Assembly (NCBI RefSeq): GCF_000829905.1
Contig: NZ_CDPP01000004.1
Span: 86,001-150,000 of the forward strand
From: Beduini massiliensis
GTDB taxonomy: Bacteria; Bacillota_I; Bacilli_A; Erysipelotrichales; Coprobacillaceae
Reading direction: 5' to 3'
DNA length: 64,000 nucleotides
The translations under genes and the position numbers were made by a program. Under the pieces are notes generated by a model. It saw only the letters and a list, made by a program, of their open reading frames with translations, did not search any database and was not told the origin of the DNA. Below, piece by piece: positions 18,248-27,100 of the stretch (positions are counted from its first letter, which is position 1; each line of letters starts with the position of its first letter).

Positions 18248-18282
18248 TAAAAAAGCTATATTAATTCTAAAATTAATATAGC
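18248..18282 (-). terminator. Strong hairpin terminator upstream of the bacteriocin remnant
   Basis: GCTATATTAATT and AATTAATATAGC (18255-18282) form a 12-pair stem followed on the minus strand by TTTTTTATTG. It is the second terminator after the tRNA cluster and insulates the bacteriocin region. Confidence 0.8.
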
Positions 18283-18302
18283 AAATTTAAAAATCAATCA
18301 TT

Positions 18303-18329
18303 AAAATAAAAAAACTGTTCCAAACAGTT
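18303..18329 (-). terminator. Terminator of the tRNA cluster
   Basis: AACTGTT, a three-base loop and AACAGTT are followed on the minus strand by seven T, just after the 3' end of tRNA-Phe. Confidence 0.85.
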
Positions 18330-18332
18330 AAA

Positions 18333-18408
<76 letters not shown>

Positions 18409-18412
18409 ATGA

Positions 18413-18489
18413 TGGCGGTCTGGACGGGACTCGAACCCGCGACCTCCGCCGTGACAGGGCGGCATTCTAACCAACTGAACTACCAGACC
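18413..18489 (-). tRNA. tRNA-Asp (GTC)
   Basis: A 77-base cloverleaf with acceptor GGTCTGG/CCAGACC and anticodon loop CTGTCAC. CCA is encoded. Confidence 0.96.
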
Positions 18490-18493
18490 ATAA

Positions 18494-18570
<77 letters not shown>

Positions 18571-18587
18571 ATATGAAATTTTAAAAA

Positions 18588-18680
18588 TGGCGGAGGTTGA
18601 GGGATTCGAACCCCCGCGGGGCTTCCACCCCCTGTCGGTTTTCAAGACCGATCCCTTCAGCCGGACTTGGGTAAACCTCC
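18588..18680 (-). tRNA. tRNA-Ser (TGA)
   Basis: A 93-base class II tRNA with a long variable arm (GGGGGTGGAAGCCCC). Anticodon loop CTTGAAA gives TGA. CCA is encoded. Confidence 0.96.
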
Positions 18681-18700
18681 GGATAACCATTTTATGAAAT

Positions 18701-18777
18701 TGGTGGACCCTGTAGGACTCGAACCTACGACCAACCGGTTATGAGCCGGTGGCTCTGACCAACTGAGCTAAGGGTCC
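18701..18777 (-). tRNA. tRNA-Ile2 (CAT, expected lysidine-modified)
   Basis: A 77-base cloverleaf with anticodon CAT in loop CTCATAA and acceptor GGACCCT. Of the three CAT tRNAs here, one is clearly the initiator and the next one upstream has the elongator Met body. This one also sits where Ile2 sits in the conserved order Ala-Met-Ile-Ser-fMet-Asp-Phe. An elongator Met identity cannot be fully excluded from sequence alone. Confidence 0.85.
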
Positions 18778-18820
18778 ATATCGACCTCTACTAGGCGTCT
18801 ACCTGTTTTAAAAATAATAA

Positions 18821-18897
18821 TGGTAGCGGGGAAGGGATTCGAACCCCCGACCCACCGGGTATGAACCGATTGCTCTAGCCAACTGAGCTACCCCGCC
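18821..18897 (-). tRNA. Elongator tRNA-Met (CAT)
   Basis: A 77-base cloverleaf with acceptor GGCGGGG and anticodon loop TTCATAC, as in Bacillus elongator Met tRNAs. CCA is encoded. Confidence 0.9.
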
Positions 18898-18919
18898 AAA
18901 TGAGTCTTTACATTAAAAA

Positions 18920-18995
18920 TGGTGGAGCCTAGGAGGATCGAACTCCTGACCTCCTGCGTGCAAAGCAGGCGCTCTCCCAGCTGAGCTAAGGCCCC
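18920..18995 (-). tRNA. tRNA-Ala (TGC)
   Basis: A 76-base cloverleaf with acceptor starting GGGGCCT and anticodon loop TTTGCAC. CCA is encoded. Confidence 0.95.
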
Positions 18996-19002
18996 ATTTA
19001 AA

Positions 19003-19079
19003 TGGTCGGGAAGACAGGATTCGAACCTGCGACCCCCTGGTCCCAAACCAGGTGCACTACCAAGCTGTGCTACTTCCCG
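19003..19079 (-). tRNA. tRNA-Pro (TGG)
   Basis: A 77-base cloverleaf with acceptor CGGGAAG/CTTCCCG and anticodon loop TTTGGGA. CCA is encoded. Confidence 0.95.
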
Positions 19080-19100
19080 AAAATTTATATTGAATTGAAA

Positions 19101-19177
19101 TGGCGCGCTAGGCAGGAATCGAACCCACAACCTCTTGATCCGTAGTCAAGCACTCTATCCAGTTGAGCTACTAGCGC
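19101..19177 (-). tRNA. tRNA-Arg (ACG)
   Basis: A 77-base cloverleaf with acceptor GCGCTAG/CTAGCGC and anticodon loop CTACGGA. The A34 is expected to be edited to inosine. CCA is encoded. Confidence 0.95.
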
Positions 19178-19206
19178 ATTCCCTGCGTTATCTTCAGCGC
19201 TTATTT

Positions 19207-19235
19207 ATATTACCATAATCGCCAAATCTTCGCAA
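19207..19235 (-). promoter_or_regulatory. Internal promoter of the tRNA cluster
   Basis: On the minus strand TTGCGA (19230-19235), 17 bases, and TAATAT (19207-19212) lie in the only wide gap of the cluster, about 30 bases before tRNA-Arg. It would allow Arg to Phe to be transcribed independently of Cys and Leu. Confidence 0.65.
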
Positions 19236-19274
19236 GTCTTTTTTCGATTTTTTCTTAAGTTTTTTTCTTAAGAA

Positions 19275-19363
19275 TGGTGCCCAGGGCCGGAGTCGAACCG
19301 GCACGGATTTTAAGGTCCGCAGGATTTTAAGTCCTGTGCGTCTACCAATTTCGCCACCTGGGC
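19275..19363 (-). tRNA. tRNA-Leu (TAA)
   Basis: An 89-base class II tRNA with acceptor GCCCAGG and a long variable arm. Anticodon loop ACTTAAAA gives TAA. CCA is encoded. Confidence 0.95.
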
Positions 19364-19372
19364 AATAAAAAA

Positions 19373-19447
19373 TGGAGGTTCCAGCCGGACTTGAACCGAC
19401 GGTCGAAGAGTTGCAGTCTTCTGCCTTACCAACTTGGCTATGGAACC
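19373..19447 (-). tRNA. tRNA-Cys (GCA)
   Basis: A 75-base cloverleaf with acceptor GGTTCCA/TGGAACC, discriminator U and anticodon loop CTGCAAC. First gene of the cluster. Confidence 0.95.
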
Positions 19448-19469
19448 ATCTCTTGTTGACTGCTTTTTT

Positions 19470-19498
19470 ATTATATACTAAGCCTTTATAAAATGCAA
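19470..19498 (-). promoter_or_regulatory. Main promoter of the tRNA cluster
   Basis: TTGCAT (19493-19498), 17 bases, and a perfect TATAAT (19470-19475) lie on the minus strand about 20 bases before tRNA-Cys. Confidence 0.75.
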
Positions 19499-19504
19499 TA
19501 AAAA

Positions 19505-19535
19505 AGTTAAAAAAATGAGCTCAAATTTGAGCCCA
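19505..19535 (-). terminator. Terminator after potCD
   Basis: A stem built from GGCTCAAA and TTTGAGCT (19516-19535) is followed on the minus strand by a run of T. It abuts the stop codon of 19538-21382 and overlaps the edge of the tRNA promoter region. Confidence 0.8.
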
Positions 19536-19537
19536 TT

Positions 19538-21382
19538 TTATTGTGAAATAATTTTTGTCCATAGAATCGCATATTTTTCTTTCAAAGCATTATCTTGATA
19601 AGTGAAAACTTCATCGTTTCCAGTTAAATCTGTACGAATTCCATAAGCACTATTGCCTTCAAAATCTTCTTCTTTAGCGATTGCAGAGGCATGTTTATTA
19701 CTTGTCAAATAGCCTACTTCTAAAGTATTTAATAAAGCATTTTCATCAGAAATCATATAGTTGATAAATTCATGAGCTAATGTTACTTCCTGACACTCAT
19801 TGGTAATCACAAAACCATCAAACCAAACATTGGTTCCTTCTGTCGGTAAATAGAAATCCATATTTTCGTTTTCAGCCATAATTGCCGCAGCATCACCGGA
19901 ATACATGATTGCCATTGCTTTTTCACTATTTTTCATACTATCAATGATTTCATCTCCGCCATAGACCGGTGCCATGGTTTCTTTTTGGTTTGCCAGCCAT
20001 TGATAAGCTTCTTGAATCTCCGCATCATTATCACTATTCATGGAATAACCCAGAGCCTTTAAAGCGACTGTGAATGAATCACGAACGGAATCATACATAT
20101 AAATGTTGCCTTTATACTTTTGATTGCGCAGAATCTCGAAACCTTGTCCTAAATCTGCTTCGTCTACTTTTGTTTTATCATAGACAATCCCAACATTTCC
20201 ATAGAAATAGGGTGCCCAATATTCATTATTCGGATCAAAGGGCTGATTCATGATAGAAGTATCTAAACTGTCTCTATTGGTAATTAATGACCAATCCAGC
20301 TTTTGGATGCGTTCTTCTTTAATTAAACGTTCAATCATATAATCCGATGGAACTAAAATATCATACTTATTTCCTCCCGTATATTTTGTATACATGGACT
20401 CATTTGAATCAAAGGTTTCATAAACAACTTTACAATCATATTCTTTTTCAAAAGCTTTAATAACTGATTTATCTACATATTCTCCCCAGTTAAAAACACG
20501 TAATACCGGTTTATTGCTCTCACGAACTGCAATTCCTATCACTAAAGCAAGACAGCTTAAAGCAATCACAATGCGTGCTGTACGCTTACGCACTTTAGAG
20601 GTCGTTTTCTTTTTCACAATCGCCGGTACAATATAAGATAAAGCCAACACCCCTAAGATAACAAACACAACAATAGCGGATAATGCATTGATACTTGGGT
20701 TGATACGTTTTGACATATTATAGACAGCAATCGATATATTCTGCACTCCATTTCCAGTTACAAAATAAGAAATAATAAAATCATCAAATGACATCGTAAA
20801 CGCCAATAAAGCCCCCGTAAAAATTGCCGGTTTAATCTGCGGCAAAATGACTTTCGTCAGAGCCTGAAAAGGCGTTGCTCCTAAATCCATTGCCGCATCA
20901 GATAAATTGGGGTCCAAACGTCTTACCTTAGGTAAAACATTAGTGATGACAAAGGGGGTACAAAAAGCAATATGAGCAAAAAGCATTGTCATATATCCTT
21001 TATCCACTTTAAATGCCGCAAAAAACAACATCAATGAAATCGCCGTCACAATTTCCGGGTTCAAAATAGGCAGTTGATTTAACTGCAAGACAATCTGACG
21101 AACAATCTTTTTTGATTTGGATAATCCAATGGCTGTGATCGTTCCTAAGATCGTAGAAACCAAAGTAGCAATAATCGCAATAGATACCGATACAAAAACA
21201 GCAGACATTAATTCATTGTTTTTAAATAGTTCTTCATACCAATAAAATGAAAAGCCTTTGAAATTAGATAATGACTTTGCTGAATTGAAAGAAAAGATAA
21301 CCATGACAATGATCGGTAAATATTGAAAAAGAAGACATAACCCAACAAAAAGACTAGTTGAGAATTTTCGATTTTTTATCAC
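19538..21382 (-). CDS. potCD: Spermidine/putrescine ABC transporter, permease PotC fused to binding protein PotD
   Basis: Residues ~1-260 of this 614-residue protein are a PotC-type permease with six helices and the EAA-like loop AAMDLGATPFQALTKVILP. Residues ~265-285 form one more helix that tethers a PotD-type binding protein (~290-614), recognisable by VFNWGEYVDKSVIKAFEKEY and the DILVPSDYMIERL segment. The binding domain would therefore face outward, held at the membrane, instead of being a separate lipoprotein. This PotCD fusion is known in several Bacillota. The gene overlaps potB by 29 bases and is last in the operon potR-potA-potB-potCD. The polyamine role follows from the family; exact specificity cannot be read. 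Confidence 0.92.
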   Translation of the reverse strand: MIKNRKFSTSLFVGLCLLFQYLPIIVMVIFSFNSAKSLSNFKGFSFYWYEELFKNNELMSAVFVSVSIAIIATLVSTILGTITAIGLSKSKKIVRQIVLQLNQLPILNPEIVTAISLMLFFAAFKVDKGYMTMLFAHIAFCTPFVITNVLPKVRRLDPNLSDAAMDLGATPFQALTKVILPQIKPAIFTGALLAFTMSFDDFIISYFVTGNGVQNISIAVYNMSKRINPSINALSAIVVFVILGVLALSYIVPAIVKKKTTSKVRKRTARIVIALSCLALVIGIAVRESNKPVLRVFNWGEYVDKSVIKAFEKEYDCKVVYETFDSNESMYTKYTGGNKYDILVPSDYMIERLIKEERIQKLDWSLITNRDSLDTSIMNQPFDPNNEYWAPYFYGNVGIVYDKTKVDEADLGQGFEILRNQKYKGNIYMYDSVRDSFTVALKALGYSMNSDNDAEIQEAYQWLANQKETMAPVYGGDEIIDSMKNSEKAMAIMYSGDAAAIMAENENMDFYLPTEGTNVWFDGFVITNECQEVTLAHEFINYMISDENALLNTLEVGYLTSNKHASAIAKEEDFEGNSAYGIRTDLTGNDEVFTYQDNALKEKYAILWTKIISQ

Positions 21383-22226
21383 TGTGTGTCTCCTCCTGAT
21401 CTTGTCCAGTATATTTTTCTATTTTACTTACCCCTGCCATCATTAATATAACAATGACTGCAAGAATCATAGATACGGCACTACCGAAACTCCAATCCCC
21501 GATCTGGATGAACTGCTGTTCAATGAAGTTTCCGATCAATGCATATTGACCGCCGCCAAGTAATTTAGGAATCATAAAGGTTGAAATCGAAGGTAAGAAT
21601 ACCATCGTAATCCCAGTCAATACTCCGCTTAAAGATAAACGAAATGTCACTTTCCAAAACGTCTGCAAAGGCGTTGCCCCAAGATCCATAGCCGCTTCAT
21701 TTAAAGAAGGGTCCATCTTTGTCAAAGCCGTATGAATAGGCAGAATCATGAATGGCAAAAAGTTATAAACCATTCCTAACACTACCGCAAAATCCGTATA
21801 CAATAAGGTCGCCGGGGGTAAGTTGACTGCACTTAGCATATTGTTGATAATCCCATTACTTCCTAAAATACTGATCCACGCATAGGTTCGAATCAGCATA
21901 TTGATCCAAGTTGGAATCGTAATCAATAAGATTAAGAGCGTTTGTGTTCTTTCTTTACATTTAGAAATCAGGTACGCTACCGGATAACCTAAAGCTAAAC
22001 AGATTACCGTTGTAATGACTCCTAAAACAAACGATTTGAATAATACTTTTACAAAAACCGGATCAAAGAATTTTGTGAAATTGCTTAGTGTAAAAGAAAA
22101 CATCATCGCTCCGCCTTCACCGGTTCCATCTGTAAAGGCATAAAGCGCGATCATCAGCATAGGTAAAAGAGTAAAAAGCAAGAGCCAGCCAATATAAGGA
22201 ATGACCAACTTTTTATATTGCTTCAT
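21354..22226 (-). CDS. potB: Spermidine/putrescine ABC transporter permease PotB
   Basis: This 290-residue protein has six helices and the coupling loop EAAMDLGATPLQTFWKVTF, which contacts PotA. It pairs with the PotC half of the downstream fusion to make the channel. Its start ATG shares a base with the potA stop (at 22226) and its end overlaps potCD, so the three are translationally coupled. The C-terminus after the last helix is polar (TGQDQEETHSDKKSK), which is usual. Confidence 0.93.
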   Translation of the reverse strand: MKQYKKLVIPYIGWLLLFTLLPMLMIALYAFTDGTGEGGAMMFSFTLSNFTKFFDPVFVKVLFKSFVLGVITTVICLALGYPVAYLISKCKERTQTLLILLITIPTWINMLIRTYAWISILGSNGIINNMLSAVNLPPATLLYTDFAVVLGMVYNFLPFMILPIHTALTKMDPSLNEAAMDLGATPLQTFWKVTFRLSLSGVLTGITMVFLPSISTFMIPKLLGGGQYALIGNFIEQQFIQIGDWSFGSAVSMILAVIVILMMAGVSKIEKYTGQDQEETHSDKKSKILN

Positions 22227-23269
22227 TAATAAGTCCCCATCTTATACATCACATGGATGTCTTCCGGATAGAAATTCAAATCAACTTTTTTACCTACTTC
22301 TACATAATCTGTTGTATGGATCAAATAATGACGATTTTCACAACGTACTGTAATTTCATAATGAACGCCTTTAAAAATAATGGTTTCCACTTCACCTGAC
22401 ATTTTTCCTTGCCCTAATTCGACGATATCCAAATCTTCCGGACGTAAAACAACGTCTACTTCTTCATTATCATCAAAACCATAATCGACACAGTCAAATT
22501 CCTGTCCATCAAATTTCACAAGATAATCTTTCAGCATAACCCCTTCAACAATATTTGAATCCCCAATAAACTGAGCAACAAAACGGTTTTCTGGTTCATT
22601 GTAAATATCTGTCGGTGAACCGATCTGCTGAATCATTCCATCGTTCATGATAACGATTGTATCTGACATGGTCAGCGCTTCTTCTTGATCGTGGGTTACA
22701 TAGATAAAGGTGATGCCTACTTCTTTTTGAATCTTCTTTAACTCCAGCTGCATTTCTTTTCGCAATTTTAAATCCAACGCTCCCAAAGGTTCGTCCAGTA
22801 ATAGAACTTTAGGTTCATTAATCAATGCACGGGCAATAGCGACACGTTGCTGCTGTCCGCCTGAAAGCTGATCAATCGCTCTTTTTTCAAATCCTGATAA
22901 CCCTACTAATTTTAAAGTCTTAGTAACTTTTTGTTCAACAATCGAATGATCGATCTTTTTCAAATTTAACCCAAAGGCTATGTTTTGAAATACATTCATA
23001 TGAGGAAACAATGCATATTTTTGAAAGACTGTGTTGATTTCTCTTTTATAAGGCGGTAAAGATGAAATATCCACATCATCGAATAAAACATCACCCCCAC
23101 TTTTTTCTTCAAAACCACCGATAATACGTAAAGTCGTTGTTTTTCCGCAACCACTGGGTCCTAATAATGTTAAAAATTCATTTTCATGAATATCCAGGTT
23201 TATTCCTTTTAATACGACTTGTCCGCCATATTCTTTAGTTAGATTCTTTAATTGTATTAATTTTTTCAT
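22226..23269 (-). CDS. potA: Spermidine/putrescine ABC transporter ATPase PotA
   Basis: This 347-residue ATPase has Walker [10 protein letters not shown] near 37-45, signature [15 protein letters not shown] near 138, Walker [12 protein letters not shown] and a switch His in [10 protein letters not shown]-terminal TOBE-like regulatory domain spans ~240-347. That length and order are typical of PotA/MalK-group ATPases. AGGAGGG lies just before the ATG. The gene follows the regulator gene by ten bases, so both are likely one transcript. Confidence 0.93.
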   Translation of the reverse strand: MKKLIQLKNLTKEYGGQVVLKGINLDIHENEFLTLLGPSGCGKTTTLRIIGGFEEKSGGDVLFDDVDISSLPPYKREINTVFQKYALFPHMNVFQNIAFGLNLKKIDHSIVEQKVTKTLKLVGLSGFEKRAIDQLSGGQQQRVAIARALINEPKVLLLDEPLGALDLKLRKEMQLELKKIQKEVGITFIYVTHDQEEALTMSDTIVIMNDGMIQQIGSPTDIYNEPENRFVAQFIGDSNIVEGVMLKDYLVKFDGQEFDCVDYGFDDNEEVDVVLRPEDLDIVELGQGKMSGEVETIIFKGVHYEITVRCENRHYLIHTTDYVEVGKKVDLNFYPEDIHVMYKMGTY

Positions 23270-23278
23270 ATAACCCTC

Positions 23279-23812
23279 CTAGAATGATGGTGGCGTTGAG
23301 ATCCATATCACTTTAGCCACATGTTGATGCTGATTAGAAATATAATGAGGTTTATCCCCTTTTATATAGAATGTCTGTCCTGCTTTAATCAATAACTCCT
23401 GATGATCGTAATGCAAGGTAATACGACCACTTAGTACATAGCCGAATTCTTCCCCCTCATGGGGTTCGATTTGATTTGTTTGTGCTCCGTTTTGCAGTTC
23501 GATTAAAATAGGTTCCATTTGGTTTTTCTGAGCATTCGGAACGATATAGGAAATCGTATGTAAATCCTGCTCATTGACGAAAAAGTCTTTGTTTGAAAAA
23601 ACAATCTGTTCTTCCTGCTTTTCATCAAAAAAATCACGCAGATTCGTCCCCAAAGCTTCCAGTATATCTTCAAGCGTGGAAATAGAAGGAGATGTCAAAT
23701 TCCTTTCGACCTGTGATAAAAAACCTTTTGTTAATTCACTTCGATTCGCTAACTCTTCTAAAGTTAATTGATTGCTGACGCGCAACCGTTTGATTTTTTC
23801 ACCGATATCCAT
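23279..23812 (-). CDS. XRE-family regulator with cupin sensor domain (PotR/PuuR type)
   Basis: An XRE helix-turn-helix occupies residues ~5-60 of this 177-residue protein (LTLEELANRSELTKGFLSQV). A cupin domain spans ~105-172 (EPHEGEEFGYVLSGRITLHY, then GDKPHYISNQ). Such HTH-cupin proteins regulate polyamine metabolism or uptake, as PuuR does in enterobacteria. Being first in the pot operon, ten bases before potA, it most likely controls polyamine import and its own synthesis. CAGGAGG precedes the ATG. A TATAAT-like box about 20 bases upstream could be the operon promoter, but its -35 is weak. Confidence 0.9.
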   Translation of the reverse strand: MDIGEKIKRLRVSNQLTLEELANRSELTKGFLSQVERNLTSPSISTLEDILEALGTNLRDFFDEKQEEQIVFSNKDFFVNEQDLHTISYIVPNAQKNQMEPILIELQNGAQTNQIEPHEGEEFGYVLSGRITLHYDHQELLIKAGQTFYIKGDKPHYISNQHQHVAKVIWISTPPSF

Positions 23813-23918
23813 ATGCGTCCTCCTGTTTAGTATTATAAAACTTTTTGTATATTTTTACGAAACATAACTATTATATAAAAATTATGACAAAATGCAACTG
23901 GTTTAACACATTTTCCCA

Positions 23919-23948
23919 ATAAAAAAACTCAAAGTGTCTCTTTGAGTT
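23919..23948 (-). terminator. Terminator after tyrA
   Basis: AACTCAAAG and CTTTGAGTT form a nine-pair stem followed on the minus strand by seven T. The stem reaches into the tyrA stop codon. Confidence 0.85.
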
Positions 23949-24792
23949 AATCGTCTTTTTTCTCTAAGTGCTCACGACGCACACTGGATTGAATAAACAG
24001 CTCTTTGATCATCTTCTCATCTTCTTCTAAAATGGCTCTTTTTAATTTCATCAATTCATCTTCAAAATGATTGATACAATTTAAAAGATTCTCTTTATTT
24101 TTAAAGAAAAGTTCGCTCCACAGATCCTCGTTAATATTAGCAATGCGCGTCAAGTCACGATAGGAATCCCCAATAAATTTTCCTGTATCAAACTTCTGTT
24201 GATCCGAATTAATTAAAGCCACTGCCAAAACATGAGGCAGCTGAGATGTAAACGCAATTATTTCATCATGTTGTTGCGGAGAGACAACTTTAATATTTTT
24301 AAATCCCATCTGACGAACTAATTTTTCTAATATAAGGATTGCTTCTTTACTATTGCCCGCATGAGGGGTAATGATATAGTTAGCCCCTTTAAACACATCA
24401 CTGCTTGAATACTGGTATCCTTTTTTTTCTCTGCCCGCCATCGGATGTCCACTCAAAAATTCCACATTATCCGGTAATTTGGCGGCTATCTTTTCAACAA
24501 AGTAAGATTTTACCCCAACTGCATCCGTAATCAAACTTCCGGGTTTAAACTGATTTTCTTCGATAAATGCTTCAATCAAAGATGGATAAAGTGAGATGAT
24601 TGTAAGATCACTCTTGGGGATGATTTCTTTTCCATCACGATATCCCTCTAAAATATAACCCTCTTCTTTTGCTTTGTTTAATGTCTGTATATTGGTATCT
24701 ATCCCATAGACGTCATAGCCCAATCCATGCAGTGCTTTGACATAACTTCCGCCTACGACTCCTAATCCGACAACTGTAATAATCATGTTCAT
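23947..24792 (-). CDS. tyrA: Prephenate dehydrogenase
   Basis: This 281-residue protein opens with an NAD-binding Rossmann motif (VVGLGVVGGSYVKAL, residues ~6-20). It has the family signature region around LSGHPMAGREKKGYQYSS and a helical C-terminal dimer domain with FTSQLPHVLAVALINS. It converts prephenate to 4-hydroxyphenylpyruvate in tyrosine biosynthesis. There is no chorismate mutase or ACT domain. The gene stands alone behind a tyrosine-type T-box leader, so charging of tRNA-Tyr probably sets its expression. GGGAGG precedes the start. Confidence 0.93.
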   Translation of the reverse strand: MNMIITVVGLGVVGGSYVKALHGLGYDVYGIDTNIQTLNKAKEEGYILEGYRDGKEIIPKSDLTIISLYPSLIEAFIEENQFKPGSLITDAVGVKSYFVEKIAAKLPDNVEFLSGHPMAGREKKGYQYSSSDVFKGANYIITPHAGNSKEAILILEKLVRQMGFKNIKVVSPQQHDEIIAFTSQLPHVLAVALINSDQQKFDTGKFIGDSYRDLTRIANINEDLWSELFFKNKENLLNCINHFEDELMKLKRAILEEDEKMIKELFIQSSVRREHLEKKDD

Positions 24793-24802
24793 TCCTCCCT
24801 CA

Positions 24803-25046
24803 AATAAAAAAAGCTTTCCTCCTTAAAGGACGAAAGCAATTCGTGTTACCACCTTTATTCACTGATCTTTCACAAAATCAGCCTCATGGAGTCATTGACT
24901 CCTGCTTTAACGGGCATCCCGGCAACGCCTACTTCATTCAACGTTCTACTCCATGATGTATTCACTTTTTGCTTATTCGTTATTTCCACCTGCCATAACG
25001 TCTCTATGCAATGTACAAAAAGCTACTTGTTCACTTCTTCGTATTT
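24803..25046 (-). promoter_or_regulatory. T-box leader (tyrosine) controlling tyrA
   Basis: The minus strand carries the T-box core AGGTGGTAACACG (around 24839-24853). It is followed by a terminator stem GCTTTC.TCCTT/AAGGA.GAAAGC and a T run at 24803-24812. Upstream is a long Stem I region, and near 24960 it contains GTGAATACATC. There UAC, a tyrosine codon, occupies the specifier position before a purine. This agrees with the downstream tyrA gene. The T-box core is seen directly; the specifier assignment is by position and context. Confidence 0.88.
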
Positions 25047-25051
25047 ATTAT

Positions 25052-25079
25052 ATATTAGCATGTATAATCTATTTGTCAA
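25052..25079 (-). promoter_or_regulatory. Promoter of the tyrA T-box transcript
   Basis: TTGACA (25074-25079), 16 bases, and TAATAT (25052-25057) lie on the minus strand just before the T-box leader and directly after the exporter gene stop at 25082. Confidence 0.75.
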
Positions 25080-25081
25080 TT

Positions 25082-27100
25082 TTAACTTGCGACATTTGAT
25101 TGAGAAAGGTACATCTGATAATATTTTCCACCTAATGCAATCAATTCATCATGCGTTCCCATTTCAATAATTTTTCCGCCATCAAGAACAATAATTTTAT
25201 CGGCATGCTTAATTGTACTTAAACGATGGGCAACGATAAATGTCGTACGGTTCTCACTGGCTACCGCTAAAGCGCGCTGAATCATCTGTTCCGTCTGAGT
25301 ATCGATATTAGCAGTTGCTTCATCTAAGATTAAGATTGATGGATCATAAAGCATCGCTCTGGCAAAAGATAACAGCTGTCGCTCTCCGGTAGAGAGGTTC
25401 TCCCCTAAATTGGCAATCGGAGTATCGATCCCATGTTCATATTTATTTAAGATTTCATCCGCTCCAATCGCATGCATGGCATCCAATACCATTTGATCGG
25501 TCACTTGTTCATCATTCAAAGAAATATTGCTTTTGATTGTTCCTTTAAATAGAATCGGATCTTGAAGCACCATTCCTACATGTTTTCTGAATGCCTGTTT
25601 TGACATTGTATTAAGTTCACGTCCGTCAATTTTAATTGACCCTTCATTGTAATCATAAAATCGCATTAACAATGACATCGTTGTTGTTTTTCCGCTTCCG
25701 GTATGTCCTACAAATGCTACTGTCTGATGTGCTTCCGCTTTAAAATTGATATCTTTTAAAACATAAGGAGCCGTCTCATTGTATTTAAAATCAAGATGTG
25801 AAAATTCCACTTCTCCGTTAAATGGCGGAACCTCATCATCATAAGCAACTGTTTCTTCCGGTAAATCTAAAAATTCAAAGACACGTGTTCCGGATACCAT
25901 AGCATCTTCAAGCATCTCAATACTTTCCATAATAAGATCAATTGGATCAAGCAGGTTTCCTAAATACGTAACAAAGGCGTACATCACCCCATAGGTTGCA
26001 AATTCGCCTGTATATACAGCTTTATACCCGAAGAAGCAAATAACCATGATCTGAGTAACACGTCTGAATAAACCAAAGACAGGTCCTCCTACATTGACAT
26101 TTAAACTGGTCTGCTTCACACGATAATCAAAATAAGATCGGTTCAAACCATCAAATTCATCGTAAATAAATTTCTCTTGGTTAAAAGCTTGAATGACTTT
26201 CATTCCTTTAATATTTTCATTCAATGTCGCATTAATCTGTGAATTAAGCGCACGAATCTGAGTGGCATATTTATTGGTATAATAGCGATATGCTAAGATC
26301 CATACAACGATCAATGGCAAAATAAACAATACCATGATCGCAAACTGAGGATTTAAGACATACATTGCAAAATATATAATGATAAATTTAAACAACCCCT
26401 CAATGACCATCGTAATCACAACATTGTATAAATACTTGATTGTCTCGGTGTCATTGGTAATCTTTGAAACAATGCGTCCATCTGCTTCATTTTGAAAATA
26501 ATTGATTGGCAGACGCTGCAATTTTTCAAACATATCATAACGCATTAAATTCGATAATTTTAAAGCGAGCAATGAATACAAATAATTGGTGACATAAACC
26601 AAAACAGAGTTTAAGAAATACATTGCCCCCAGCATTACCAATAAAAAGATGACCGGTTTTACCAACGGACCATAAAGTAATCGCGACTGATTGCCTGACA
26701 AAACCGTTGCCTGATATTCATGGGTCTGCCCCGTATTCGTAATCGTAACTGTATTTCCCTCTATTTGGCGCATTCCACTTTCGATTTGCCCTACGCCATC
26801 AATCATATAAAGTGTCTTATTCACTTCAATAACACAAGCTTCTTCAATGATCCCGGCATCTCCTTTATAAAGGTTCTGCTGAACATAAAAGTTATCATTG
26901 ACTTCTACCCCATTTTCCGCTTTTTGATCCACTTTATACCAAGGTTTTTCAATCCCGGATACATAGTCATCTAAAAGCTGTTGGGTAAGTCGTGTGGGCA
27001 AGATGTCTACAACCATCAAAATCGATACTAACACGATCGTAGACACAATTAAAAATTTTACATGAAAGGCATAGCTAAATGCACGTTTTAACACTTTCAT
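25082..27100 (-). CDS. Heterodimeric ABC exporter subunit with extracytoplasmic insertion
   Basis: This 672-residue exporter half has a six-helix membrane domain (to ~400) and an ATPase domain with Walker A VGHTGSGKTT, signature LSTGERQLLSFARAM (LSTGE rather than LSGGQ) and Walker B ILILDEATA. Between helix 1 (~15-35) and helix 2 (~150-170) lies an insertion of about 110 residues, absent from standard exporters and probably outside the cell. Its gene starts at the last base of the partner 27100-28863, the usual sign of a LmrCD/BmrCD-type heterodimer. Such pairs expel drugs, lipids or peptides. It is the last gene of the pncA-pncB transcript. Confidence 0.9.
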   Translation of the reverse strand: MKVLKRAFSYAFHVKFLIVSTIVLVSILMVVDILPTRLTQQLLDDYVSGIEKPWYKVDQKAENGVEVNDNFYVQQNLYKGDAGIIEEACVIEVNKTLYMIDGVGQIESGMRQIEGNTVTITNTGQTHEYQATVLSGNQSRLLYGPLVKPVIFLLVMLGAMYFLNSVLVYVTNYLYSLLALKLSNLMRYDMFEKLQRLPINYFQNEADGRIVSKITNDTETIKYLYNVVITMVIEGLFKFIIIYFAMYVLNPQFAIMVLFILPLIVVWILAYRYYTNKYATQIRALNSQINATLNENIKGMKVIQAFNQEKFIYDEFDGLNRSYFDYRVKQTSLNVNVGGPVFGLFRRVTQIMVICFFGYKAVYTGEFATYGVMYAFVTYLGNLLDPIDLIMESIEMLEDAMVSGTRVFEFLDLPEETVAYDDEVPPFNGEVEFSHLDFKYNETAPYVLKDINFKAEAHQTVAFVGHTGSGKTTTMSLLMRFYDYNEGSIKIDGRELNTMSKQAFRKHVGMVLQDPILFKGTIKSNISLNDEQVTDQMVLDAMHAIGADEILNKYEHGIDTPIANLGENLSTGERQLLSFARAMLYDPSILILDEATANIDTQTEQMIQRALAVASENRTTFIVAHRLSTIKHADKIIVLDGGKIIEMGTHDELIALGGKYYQMYLSQSNVAS

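Noticed and set aside
24886-25170. 94-codon plus-strand frame over the T-box region
   Set aside because: It runs antisense through the T-box core, its promoter and the end of the exporter gene, with no ribosome site.
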